Shown piece after piece: positions 9,509 through 19,700 of a stretch of 64,000 bases of DNA (its first letter is position 1; every line of letters starts with the position of its first letter). The translations under genes were made by a program, and so were the position numbers. The notes below the pieces were generated by a model. It had not been told where the DNA came from, ran no database searches, and worked only from the letters and a program-made list of their open reading frames with translations. Source of the stretch: Balanoglossus misakiensis (taxonomy: Eukaryota; Hemichordata); contig JBECUI020000046.1 of NCBI GenBank assembly GCA_040954595.2, positions 19,389-83,388 of the forward strand. Direction: 5' to 3'.

Positions 9509-9875
9509 TACCAGTCAATGAAGTTTTAAGTAAAAATTACAGCTTAAATTTCAATCAAAACCGCACATTTCGCAGTAGTTCTTAATACCACCCCTGATGG
9601 GTGGGGGCTGTGGATGGGGGGATCATACAAAAAAAAAATGATAAATATCCGCACCTATTTCAATCAAAAGCGCACATTTCGCAGTAGTTCTTAATACCAC
9701 CCCTGATGGGTGGGGGTTGTGGATGGGGGGATCATACAAAAAAAAATTGATAAATATCCGCACCTACTTCAATCAAAACCGCACATTTCGCAGTAGTTTG
9801 TAATACCACCCCTGAAAAAAATTGATAAATATCCGCACCCACTTCAATCAAAACCCCACATTTTGCTTTAGGGGC
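9509..9875 (+). repeat. gene-free stretch with 109-bp direct repeats before giant lipoprotein gene 1
   Basis: Units start with TTCAATCAAAA at 9550, 9659, 9768 and 9843. The first two are 109 bases long. The third is 75 bases, missing the GGTGGGGGTTGTGGATGG-containing part, and the fourth runs into the promoter. Full units hold an inverted repeat CCACCC-CTGAT-GGGTGG followed by a G-rich tract and an A-run. The same units recur before genes 2 and 3 and after gene 3. No protein-coding gene is credible here. Confidence 0.85.
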
Positions 9876-9904
9876 TTGTCGTTTGCATATTTTGATACTA
9901 TAAT
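9876..9904 (+). promoter_or_regulatory. promoter of giant lipoprotein gene 1
   Basis: TTGTCG (9876-9881) and a perfect TATAAT (9899-9904) are separated by 17 bases. The same arrangement is preserved before the other two copies. The predicted leader is about 55 bases and ends in GAGAGG (9953-9958), six bases before ATG 9965. Confidence 0.7.
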
Positions 9905-9964
9905 ATAGGATTGTATAAAAAATATACCTAAGTATATTACTCAATAAAAACAGAGAGGTTATAA

Positions 9965-12900
9965 ATGAGTTATAAAGCATTCTTGATTGCTATTAGTGTT
10001 GTGTTAGTTGTTGTTCTTTCAGCTTGTGGGGGTGCATCTGGAGGAGGGGGAGAAACGATAGTTGTTGACCCGGCAACGGGAGTACGTGCACAATTCGTAG
10101 CAGCCGATGCAATTACAGTTTCATGGTCTGCACCAAGTACAGGCACAGGCACCTATACGTACACCATAACCCTAAGTTCGGGAAATGCACCGGTACAAAC
10201 AACAGATGTAACTGGTACATCGCATACATTTTCAGGATTGCAGTTAAGTGCGGAAACAGTCTACACAGTAGAAGTCGTAGCCAAGCAGGGCACTTCTTCT
10301 TCTCAGGTAGCACGTTTTGATTTACCGGCAACCGGTAAGGTTGCAGAAGCAGGAACAAGCGTAAGCGATGTAGCAACTGCTGCAGGCAATGATGCTGCAA
10401 CTCAGATAAGGGTATCGTGGACAGCCCCGACTGGACGTAGCGATGTTCAGGGATATACAATCCAATTAACACCAACAGGTGGAGCAGCCTTAGATCCGAT
10501 TTCCGTTGCTGCTGGCGAGCTATCTACCCTTATTTCCAACCTTGATCCGGCAACGGAGTATGCAGTTGAGGTTACAGCAACCTATGCCGATGGAGCGAGT
10601 ACTTCCATACCTGCACCTGCCACCGTACAAACATCAGCCGAACAGCTGGGCACTTTGGAACCATCAGCATCTCAATCAGCCCGAACCATTACAGTTAGTT
10701 GGCAAGCCATTTCCTCCCGAGACCTGACCTATACGGTCTATTTGGCAACAACAGAGACCGGAATAATAGATGCGGCGAATGAGCAGGCAGCCCCATCCTT
10801 TCAAGCAGATTTATCCCTTTGGTCATTGACCATTGATGGGCTAGAACCGAATACCCCCTATTACATTGTTGTTACCGTACCGAGCGAAAACATAGAAAGT
10901 GCTCCTTTGCAGGTAACAACATTTGGATTGGAGGCAGTAGCCCCCAATATGGTGAGCAACATTGTAAAGGATGATACCGAGAAGACAGCAGGCAACCTCA
11001 AGCTGAACTGGCAGGACTCACGAGGAACAAATACGAATGGGGATACTGTTGAAAGCATTTACACTGTAGAGTATCAAAAGGTGGGAACATCGGACGCCCC
11101 ACTCAGTCAAGTGGGCACGAGTGCCCCGACACTTACCTTAACCGGGCTGGAAGAAGCGACCGATTACGCTATTCGTATAGAGGCAGTAAACAGTTTTAAT
11201 TCCGATTTAGTAAGTGAGACCGACCCACCTGTAGTTCTTACCAGCAACGGTATTAAACCTCTGCTTATTCAGCAAAATGGCGTGGACCTAACTACTCTGA
11301 CCTTGGCAATAGCCGAGGGAGCGATCCTAAGTGTTCCCTCATCGGTTTTTGTTAATGTAGAGAATACGAATATTGATTGGGAAAGTAGTAACGAACAGGA
11401 AGTTTCGGTGCTGAATGGAGAGATAAGGGCATTGGCAGTTACCGATGGCGTAACAATTACGGCGACATCAAATGCAGATGCGAGTAAAACTGCAACGGTT
11501 ACAGTACAGGTAACAGGGTTTGTGGATGTGCAGAGATCATCGGCAGCAAGACGCATTACAGTTCGCTGGGAACCAATTTCAGCAGCAGAACTTACATACA
11601 CCGTCTATCTGGCAACTGCGGAAGCAGGATTAATTGATAATGCCAACAAGCAAGATGCACCGACACTGGATCCGGGTACTGCTTGGTGGACATTGGATAT
11701 TACCGGATTAACCCCGGAAACATCCTACTATGTAGTGGTGCAAGCGGAGGGTCAAGGAGGTGCAACGGCAACAAGTGCGATCTTAACAATAGACACACGA
11801 GCCTCAGGTGTTTCGGCTCCTGATGCGGTTTCAGGAATAGTCAAAGATAATACGGAGAAGGGGCAAGGAAACTTAAAAATTAACTGGCTTGTCTCAGAAG
11901 GAACCGATGATGACGGCAATCCAATTGCAAGCACGTACAATGTTGAGTATCAAAATCTGAGATCAAACGAATTGTTCACTCAAGAAGGTATAACGGACAC
12001 GACTCTTACATTAACAGGCTTGGACGAAGCGACCGATTACGCTATTCGTATAGAGGCAGTGCATAGCGTTGATATAACTAAAGCGAGCCCTTGGACAGAA
12101 CCGCCTGTAACCCTTACCAGCAACGGTATTCGTACACTTGAGATACGAGATGCCAATGGCAATGAGATCCCCGGGAACACGTTGACCCTTCCTGTTGGAC
12201 AGCAAAAAACCCTAACAGTTCCTGCATCATTGTTTATCAATGTTGCTGATGCCAATGTAAATTGGACAAGTTCCGATGAAACAAAGGCAACAGTAACAGG
12301 AGGAGTTGTTTCTGCAGTCTCAGACGGTACGGCAACCATTACGGCAGCAGCAGCGGCAGATTCCACAAACACGGCAACTGTAACGGTAACTGTGCCCGGA
12401 TTAGAGAACGTCATCCTGTATGACCCGGCAACGCTTACAGCTACCTATCCGGTTACCACAGCAGTCCTAGGAGCAAATCCGCAAGGACTTCCGGTTGCCG
12501 GTCTGGAACTATCCTATACGGGAACACTAAGCGACGGAAATCCATTACCTGTAGGCATAAGCCTTGCATCGGATGGAACCATTAGTCTGGATTCGGATGC
12601 AGAACTTGGTACATCCACACTCAGCATTACAGCAACAGCAGATGGCTATACCAGTAGTGCAACCCAAGACCTAACAGTAACGGTAGAATCCCCACAAGTA
12701 AGAGAGTTTGTTATAGAATCTGAACCATCAGCAACAAGCATAGTACTGACTTGGGCACCCATCGTTGATATTGATGTAACCTACACCGTCTATTTTTCTG
12801 ATACGAGTACTGATATAGAAAACCCAGCCAATGAACAGGCAGCCCCGACACTAGTCGAAGGGAAATGGACAGTTATCATTGATAATTTGCTCCCGGAGAC

Positions 12901-15900
12901 TGACTACTATGTAGTCATTAAGGCGTTCTTAACCGGCGGCATTGTAGATGAAACAAGCCCCACTCAAACGGTAAGGACAAACGCATCTGGTGCGACTGCA
13001 CCGGGGGTAGTCAATAAGGATACTATTACGAAGGATAATGCGGTAAGCGAGAAAGGAACCCTTGCTCTGAACTGGGATGCCGCTACTCGTGGAACAGATC
13101 TAAACGGTAATTTAGTTGCGAACACCTACACCGTCCAGTATCGGGTAGAAGGCGAAAGCGCTTGGATCAATGGAGGAACAGTTGCGACACCGAGCATAAC
13201 CATAACCTCTCTTGATGAAGCAAGCCCGTATGAGATCCAAATTCGTACGAAGAATTCTAGCGATCCTAGCATGGAAAGTGCGTGGACAGCTCCGGTTACA
13301 TTAGTCAGTAACGGTATAGGACAGCTGGAGATACATGACAATAACGGAAAGATAACGGAACTGACCATAGATGTTAATCAAACAAAACAGCTACTAGTTC
13401 CCCATAGATTCTTTGTTAATGTGGCAAATACGAATATACTCTGGACAAGTTCCGATGAAACAAAGGCAACAGTAACACCAGCAGGCGTTATTTCTGCAGT
13501 CTCGGACGGTACGGCAACCATTACGGCAACAGCAGAGGCAGATCCTACAAAATCTGCAATGGTAACGGTAACCATGCCCGGATTAGAGAATGTTATCCTC
13601 TACAACACCGATAGCATTGCAACTCTTTTTGGTCAAGAGCACGGACTCGATCCATCTCCACAAAATTTACCGGCAGGTACAGTATTATCGTATACTGCCA
13701 CACTTGAAAACGGCCTTCCTTTACCTGCTGGCGTAACTGTAGGAGCAGATGGGCGTATAATTGTTTTAGGAACTACTCAGGTGGATACCTATCAGATAGT
13801 GGTAACAGCCACTGCTAATGGATATAATAATCCTGTATCACAGACAATAACCCTAACTGTTACTACGTTGAGACTTACAGGATCGTTTTTGCATGGGGAT
13901 AGCATAGTCGCGGAAGGGTTTTCACTGGAGCTTACCGAGAATACTTTGAATGATCCTGCTCCCCGCTGGAGCATGACGGGCAATCCCTCCGGCATGACCA
14001 TTAATGCGGCAACTGGTACGATAACAGTGGATAATACAGTTCCCCAGGGCCCAGTAACAGTAACGATTACCGCAACAGCTACAAGCACCGGATATTCGGG
14101 GGAGATAAGCATAGAGATAATAGTGTCCGTAAAAACAGCTATAATGGGAACGTTTAGTTACGGGGCGAATCCCGAAGTAATAGCAGGAACATCGCTTGAA
14201 CTTACTGTGAATACCATTAATGATCCAAATCCGATATGGAGCATAAGTGATATTCCGGGCATATCCATTGGAAACGACGGAAGAATAACAGTAACAGAGG
14301 CTGTTTCTGATAGTCAGTATACAGTAGACGTTACGGCAACTTCGTCCCCGACTGGCAACTATCTTGGAAGCATTGTTTTGGAAGATATTGTTCTGACCAT
14401 TAAAAAACCTTTTGAGGGGCAGTTCATGTACGAAGATCGTTTATCAGTATTGGTAGGAGATACGAAAAATTTTAGCTTATTTCCCTCCGAGCCACAGTAC
14501 ACACTTCCTCTTCCTGTAGATTCTGTAATATGGAGCCTCGTGGTAACGCCTCCCCAGGGAGCGAACATGCCGATCGGAGCTATTACCATTAATCAGTCGA
14601 ACGGAGGCTTGCAAGTATTGGATTCCTTGTCTGCAGGGCAGTATACGCTAACAATTACTGCTGCTCCGCCAATATCTGACTTTTTTGTTGGAACTGTTAC
14701 CATTGACTATATATTATATGTAATATCAAGTTCTATTGAATATAAGGCTGATTTTGATATTGAAGAACAAGGGTACTTTAGTATGGGAGACATTGATAAC
14801 CCTTTCCTCTTTTTGACGGGAGAAAGCACGGCTGACGGATTAACAGCCAGCTTGCTTATAACAGATCTAGTAACGAATACTGATGTCTACACTGCTACTA
14901 ATGATGCTACCTTGCTTACAGTTTCGGAGGATGAAAACGGATTTCCTATTGTAGGTTTTGGTCCACAAATGACGTATTCCAATTGGCAAAGCATAACGGG
15001 CGATCAAGTTCGTATAGTAGCAACCTTAAATCGTCCATTAGCATCAGGTGGGCAAGTTTCGCTTACCCTTCAGAAGAGCAAACGCCCTGAAGGAGAGATT
15101 CATACTTGGCGAGATCTTCAGGCCATTCGGCATAAGACTAACCGCTCATATCAAATAATGAAAGATATTAGGTTTCCGGCACCCGGGACCTATGCCTTTC
15201 CGACTGAGGGCTTGATACTTTTTTCTTTCAGCTCTAACTTAGATGGTCAAGGTCATACCATTGAAGATCTGTACATCCATAGGACAGGAGTTGACAATGT
15301 CGGACTCATTAGCCAGATAGGGAGTGGTAGACGGATTACAAATTTGGTATTGGTCAATCCTCATGTTTATGGACGAGATTATGTTGGTGCTATAGTAGGT
15401 CAAGCAGGTCGGAATAGTGTAATATCAAACATTAGCATAGTAACTGACGATCCTACTGTGCCACATATTTCCGGTAGAGACCAAGTTGGAGGTATTACGG
15501 GTTATGCTGAAGGCACAAGTATTGTTGGAATTCGATCGACTGCATCTGTTTACGGCAATGAGGCCGTAGGTGGCATTGCAGGAAAGATTCAGCGATATGT
15601 TTCAAGAGGTATCGAACAGAATCCTATTGTCGTGATAGGAAGTGTTACTGGAGGCGCTATAATAAGTGGGACGAATAATCTTGGTGGATTAGCAGGTCTG
15701 GTTACCTACCATACGACCGGCACTGCCTCACGTATGTTTGGTTATACGGATGTTCATCTTTCGTTACGATCTTCGACATCTCGTAGAGCTGGTTCACTTG
15801 TAGGAACTATGTACGCCGCCACAACCGGATATTCTGTTGGCACTGGGTCTGGGGGGCAGACTCCTACAGGTTTAGCAGGAGAGAAGTTAGGTGCACCACT

Positions 15901-16375
15901 AACGGGCTTCACAACGTTTAGGAGCCCGGCAAGTTTATTTGCCCTTGTATTTACCGTGTACAACGGGCAGCAGGCTTGGAACATTGCCTCCGTCTATGCT
16001 GATCAGAATGTGGTATCTGGTAACCTGTTAATGAGCACTACTACTAGTTTTCTTAATCAAAATGCCCATCGAAGTGATGATTTTGAACAATGGGTTTCTG
16101 CTGAAGCCAACCTAGTACGGCGTGGAGCAGGAACAGGAACCGATCCCTACACCTACTGGGACACAAAGGGTACCACAGATGTAGTCGATGACCTACAAGT
16201 CTTTAATACTGCTCAGTGGACAATACATGATAGTTTTGGTTCGACAGACTATAGTGGAAGCACTCCTTCCGAGATAGGCGACTGGGTCTGGGTAGGTGAC
16301 GGCAGATGGCCAAGTCTCTGGGATACAGCAGATAGATTCTTTTTTGGTGAACAGCCCGAATACAAGGCACAGTAG
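9965..16375 (+). CDS. giant modular surface lipoprotein, copy 1 (FN3/Ig-like modules, GLUG head)
   Basis: A 2136-residue protein. Residues 1-21 are a lipoprotein signal with lipobox LSAC, so it should be lipid-anchored at Cys21. Then come four fibronectin-III-like modules (~30-425), a Big_2-like Ig module (~430-517; SSNEQEVSVLNGEI), two FN3 (~518-715), Big_2 (~719-810), a putative-Ig module (~811-912), two FN3 (~912-1115), Big_2 (~1115-1200), another putative-Ig module and three further Ig-like repeats (~1300-1595). The C-terminal head (~1595-2136) has WRDLQAIRH, DGQGHTIEDLYI and GLUG-type repeats such as DYVGAIVGQAG, DQVGGITGYAEG and EAVGGIAG. The last ~30 residues include GDWVWVGDG and WPSLWDTAD. 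A surface adhesin or glycan-binding role is inferred from architecture only. Confidence 0.85.
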   Translation: MSYKAFLIAISVVLVVVLSACGGASGGGGETIVVDPATGVRAQFVAADAITVSWSAPSTGTGTYTYTITLSSGNAPVQTTDVTGTSHTFSGLQLSAETVYTVEVVAKQGTSSSQVARFDLPATGKVAEAGTSVSDVATAAGNDAATQIRVSWTAPTGRSDVQGYTIQLTPTGGAALDPISVAAGELSTLISNLDPATEYAVEVTATYADGASTSIPAPATVQTSAEQLGTLEPSASQSARTITVSWQAISSRDLTYTVYLATTETGIIDAANEQAAPSFQADLSLWSLTIDGLEPNTPYYIVVTVPSENIESAPLQVTTFGLEAVAPNMVSNIVKDDTEKTAGNLKLNWQDSRGTNTNGDTVESIYTVEYQKVGTSDAPLSQVGTSAPTLTLTGLEEATDYAIRIEAVNSFNSDLVSETDPPVVLTSNGIKPLLIQQNGVDLTTLTLAIAEGAILSVPSSVFVNVENTNIDWESSNEQEVSVLNGEIRALAVTDGVTITATSNADASKTATVTVQVTGFVDVQRSSAARRITVRWEPISAAELTYTVYLATAEAGLIDNANKQDAPTLDPGTAWWTLDITGLTPETSYYVVVQAEGQGGATATSAILTIDTRASGVSAPDAVSGIVKDNTEKGQGNLKINWLVSEGTDDDGNPIASTYNVEYQNLRSNELFTQEGITDTTLTLTGLDEATDYAIRIEAVHSVDITKASPWTEPPVTLTSNGIRTLEIRDANGNEIPGNTLTLPVGQQKTLTVPASLFINVADANVNWTSSDETKATVTGGVVSAVSDGTATITAAAAADSTNTATVTVTVPGLENVILYDPATLTATYPVTTAVLGANPQGLPVAGLELSYTGTLSDGNPLPVGISLASDGTISLDSDAELGTSTLSITATADGYTSSATQDLTVTVESPQVREFVIESEPSATSIVLTWAPIVDIDVTYTVYFSDTSTDIENPANEQAAPTLVEGKWTVIIDNLLPETDYYVVIKAFLTGGIVDETSPTQTVRTNASGATAPGVVNKDTITKDNAVSEKGTLALNWDAATRGTDLNGNLVANTYTVQYRVEGESAWINGGTVATPSITITSLDEASPYEIQIRTKNSSDPSMESAWTAPVTLVSNGIGQLEIHDNNGKITELTIDVNQTKQLLVPHRFFVNVANTNILWTSSDETKATVTPAGVISAVSDGTATITATAEADPTKSAMVTVTMPGLENVILYNTDSIATLFGQEHGLDPSPQNLPAGTVLSYTATLENGLPLPAGVTVGADGRIIVLGTTQVDTYQIVVTATANGYNNPVSQTITLTVTTLRLTGSFLHGDSIVAEGFSLELTENTLNDPAPRWSMTGNPSGMTINAATGTITVDNTVPQGPVTVTITATATSTGYSGEISIEIIVSVKTAIMGTFSYGANPEVIAGTSLELTVNTINDPNPIWSISDIPGISIGNDGRITVTEAVSDSQYTVDVTATSSPTGNYLGSIVLEDIVLTIKKPFEGQFMYEDRLSVLVGDTKNFSLFPSEPQYTLPLPVDSVIWSLVVTPPQGANMPIGAITINQSNGGLQVLDSLSAGQYTLTITAAPPISDFFVGTVTIDYILYVISSSIEYKADFDIEEQGYFSMGDIDNPFLFLTGESTADGLTASLLITDLVTNTDVYTATNDATLLTVSEDENGFPIVGFGPQMTYSNWQSITGDQVRIVATLNRPLASGGQVSLTLQKSKRPEGEIHTWRDLQAIRHKTNRSYQIMKDIRFPAPGTYAFPTEGLILFSFSSNLDGQGHTIEDLYIHRTGVDNVGLISQIGSGRRITNLVLVNPHVYGRDYVGAIVGQAGRNSVISNISIVTDDPTVPHISGRDQVGGITGYAEGTSIVGIRSTASVYGNEAVGGIAGKIQRYVSRGIEQNPIVVIGSVTGGAIISGTNNLGGLAGLVTYHTTGTASRMFGYTDVHLSLRSSTSRRAGSLVGTMYAATTGYSVGTGSGGQTPTGLAGEKLGAPLTGFTTFRSPASLFALVFTVYNGQQAWNIASVYADQNVVSGNLLMSTTTSFLNQNAHRSDDFEQWVSAEANLVRRGAGTGTDPYTYWDTKGTTDVVDDLQVFNTAQWTIHDSFGSTDYSGSTPSEIGDWVWVGDGRWPSLWDTADRFFFGEQPEYKAQ

Positions 16376-16417
16376 AAATCAGTAGAAATCAATAGAAATC
16401 GATAGAATCCGATAGAT

Positions 16418-16449
16418 AGCAGCGGAGCATAGCCTCCGCTGCTTTTTTT
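16418..16449 (+). terminator. rho-independent terminator after copy 1
   Basis: The 10-bp stem AGCAGCGGAG / CTCCGCTGCT (16418-16427, 16434-16443) has a six-base loop and is followed by seven T. It is identical in form after copies 2 and 3. Confidence 0.9.
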
Positions 16450-16631
16450 GTTTGAGGTAGAGCCAAAAAATCAAGTAAAATATGCACCTACTTCAATCAA
16501 AACCGCACATTTTGCAGTAGTTCTTAATACCACCCCTGATGGGTGGGGGTTGTGGATGGGGGCATTATACAAAAAAATTGATAAATATCCGCACCCACTT
16601 CAATCAAACATGTATATTTTGCTTTAGGGGC
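16450..16631 (+). repeat. 109-bp repeat family between lipoprotein copies 1 and 2
   Basis: One 107-base unit starts at 16492 (TTCAATCAAAACCG), including the CCACCC-CTGAT-GGGTGG inverted repeat, and a second truncated unit starts at 16599 and merges with the promoter. The whole gap between genes (16376-16720) holds only terminator, repeat, promoter and leader. Confidence 0.85.
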
Positions 16632-16660
16632 TTGTCGTTTGCATATTTTGATACTATAAT
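16632..16660 (+). promoter_or_regulatory. promoter of giant lipoprotein gene 2
   Basis: TTGTCG (16632-16637), 17 bases, TATAAT (16655-16660). The promoter core matches that of copy 1, so the damaged copy is probably still transcribed. Confidence 0.7.
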
Positions 16661-16720
16661 ATATGACTGTATAAAAAATATACCTAAGTACATTACTCAA
16701 TAAAAACAGAGAGGTTATAA

Positions 16721-19700
16721 ATGAGTTATAAAGCATTGTTGATTGCTATTAGTGTTGTGTTAGTTGTTGTTCTTTCAGCTTGTGGGGGTGCATCTGGAGG
16801 AGGGGGAGAAACGATAGTTGTTGACCCGGCAACGGGAGTACGAGCACAGTTCGTAGCAGCCGATGCAATTACAGTTTCATGGTCTGCACCGAGTACAGGC
16901 ACAGGCACCTATACGTACACCATAACCCTAAGTTCGGGAAATGCACCGGTACAAACAACAGATGTAACTGGTACATCGCATACATTTTCAGGATTGCAGT
17001 TAAGTGCGGAAACAGTCTACACAGTAGAAGTCGTAGCCAAGCAGGGCACTTCTTCTTCTCAGGTAGCAAGTGTTGATTTACCGGCAACCGGTACGGTTGC
17101 AGAAGCAGGAACAAGCGTAAGCGATGTAGCAACTGCTGCAGGCGATGATGCTGCAACTCAGATAAGGGTATCGTGGACAGCCCCGACTGGACGTAGCGAT
17201 GTTCAGGGATATACAATCCAATTAACACCAACAAGTGGAGCAGCCTTAGAACCTATTTCCGTTGCTGCTGGCGAGCTATCTACCCTTATTTCCAACCTTG
17301 ATCCGGCAACGGAGTATGCAGTTGAGGTTACAGCAATATATCCAAACGGAGATAGTACTTCCATACCGGCACCTGCCACCGTACAAACATCAGCCGAACA
17401 GCTGGGCACTTTGGAACCATCAGCATCTCAATCAGCCCGATCCATTACAGTTAGTTGGCAAGCCATTTCCTCCCGAGACCTGACCTATACGGTCTATTTG
17501 GCAACAACAGAGACCGGAATAATAGATGCGGCGAATGAGCAGGCAGCCCCATCCTTTCAAGCAGATTTATCCCTTTGGTCATTGACCATTGATGGGCTAG
17601 AACCGAATACTCCCTATTACATTGTTGTTACCGTACCGAGCGAAAACATAGAAAGTGCTCCTTTGCAGGTAACAACATTTGGATTGGAGGCAGTAGCCCC
17701 CAATATGGTGAGCAACATTGTAAAGGATGATGCCGAGAAGACAGCAGGCAACCTCAAGTTGAACTGGCAGGACTCACGAGGAACAGATACGAATGGGGAT
17801 CCTGTTGAAAGCATTTACACTGTAAAGTATCAAAAGGTGGGAACATCGGACGCCCCACTCAGTCAAGTGGGCACGAGTGACCCGACACTTACCTTAACTG
17901 GGCTGGAAGAAGCGACCGATTACGAGATTCGTATACAAGCAGTAAACAGTTTTAATTCCGATTTAGTAAGTGAGACCGACCCACCTGTAGTTCTTACCAG
18001 CAACGGTATTAAACCTCTGCTTATTCAGCAAAATGGCGTGGACCTAACTACTCTGACCTTGGCAATAGCCGAGGAGCGATCCTAAGTGTTCCCTCATCGG
18101 TTTTTGTTAATGTAGAGAATACGAATATTGATTGGGAAAGTAGTAACGAACAGGAAGTTTCGGTGCTGAATGGAGAGATAAGGGCATTGGCAGTTACCGA
18201 TGGCCTAACAATTACGGCGACATCAAATGCAGATGCGAGTAAAACTGCAACGGTTACAGTACAGGTAACAGGGTTTGTGGATGTGCAGAGATCATCGGCA
18301 GCAAGACGCATTACAGTTCGCTGGGAACCAATTTCAGCAGCAGAACTTACATACACCGTCTATCTGGCAACTGCGGAAGCAGGATTAATTGATAATGCCA
18401 ACAAGCAGGATGCACCGACACTGGATCCGGGTACTGCTTGGTGGACATTGGATATTACTGGATTAACCCCGGAAACATCCTACTATGTAGTGGTGCAAGC
18501 GGAGGGTCAAGGAGGTGCAACGGCAACAAGTGCGATATTAACAATAGACACACGAGCCTCAGGTGTTTCGGCTCCCGATGCGGTTTCAGGAATAGTCAAA
18601 GATAATACGGAGAAGGGGCAAGGAAACTTAAAAATTAACTGGCTTGTCTCAGAAGGAACCGATGACGACGGCAATCCAATTGCAAGCACGTACAATGTTG
18701 AGTATCAAAATCTGAGATCAAACGAATTGTTCACTCAAGAAGGTATAACGGACACGACTCTTACACTAACAGGCTTGGACGAAGCGACCGATTACGCTAT
18801 TCGTATAGAGGCAGTGCATAGCGTTGATATAACTAAAGCGAGCCCTTGGACAGAACCGCCTGTAACCCTTACCAGCAACGGTATTCGTACACTTGAGATA
18901 CGAGATGCCAATGGCAATGAGATCCCCGGGAACACGTTGACCCTTCCTGTTGGACAGCAAAAAACCCTAACAGTTCCTGCATCATTGTTTATCAATGTTG
19001 CTGATGCCAATGTAAATTGGACAAGTTCCGATGAAACAAAGGCAACAGTAACAGGAGGAGTTGTTTCTGCAGTCTCAGACGGCACGGCAACCATTACGGC
19101 AGCAGCAGCGGCAGATTCAACAAACACGGCAACTGTAACGGTAACTGTGCCCGGATTAGAGAACGTCATCCTGTATGACCCGGCAACGCTTACAGCTACC
19201 TATCCGGTTACCACTGCAGTCCTAGGAGCAAATCCGCAAGGACTTCCGGTTGCCGGTCTGGAACTATCCTATACGGGAACACTAAGCGACGGAAATCCAT
19301 TACCTGTAGGCATAAGCCTTGCATCGGATGGAACCATTAGTCTGGATTCGGATGCAGCAGTTGGTACATCCACACTCAGCATTACAGCAACAGCAGATGG
19401 CTATACCAGTAGTGCAACCCAAGACCTAACAGTAACGGTAGAATCCCCACAAGTAAGAGAGTTTGTTATAGAATCTGAACCATCAGCAACAAGCATAGTA
19501 CTGACTTGGGCACCCATCGTTGATATTGATGTAACCTACACCGTCTATTTTTCTGATACGAGTACTGATATAGAAAACCCAGCCAATGAACAGGCAGCCC
19601 CGACACTAGTCGAAGGGAAATGGACAGTTACCATTGATAATTTGCTCCCGGAGACTGACTACTATGTAGTCATTAAGGCGTTCTTAACCGGCGGCATTGT

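Noticed and set aside
9550-9860. CRISPR-like array from the regularly spaced repeats
   Set aside because: The period is 109 or 75 bases with the whole unit conserved, there are no short repeats with unique spacers, and no cas genes are present.
9732-9980. Recurrent minus-strand frame beginning MLYNSFITSLFLL, also seen at 16524-16736 and 22717-22950
   Set aside because: It is read from the repeat, promoter and leader DNA and recurs only because the DNA is duplicated; no ribosome site and it overlaps the giant gene starts.
18065-18080. Confident call of phase variation in lipoprotein copy 2
   Set aside because: The tract is only GGG/GG, far shorter than usual slippage tracts, so phase variation is kept only as one possible explanation.
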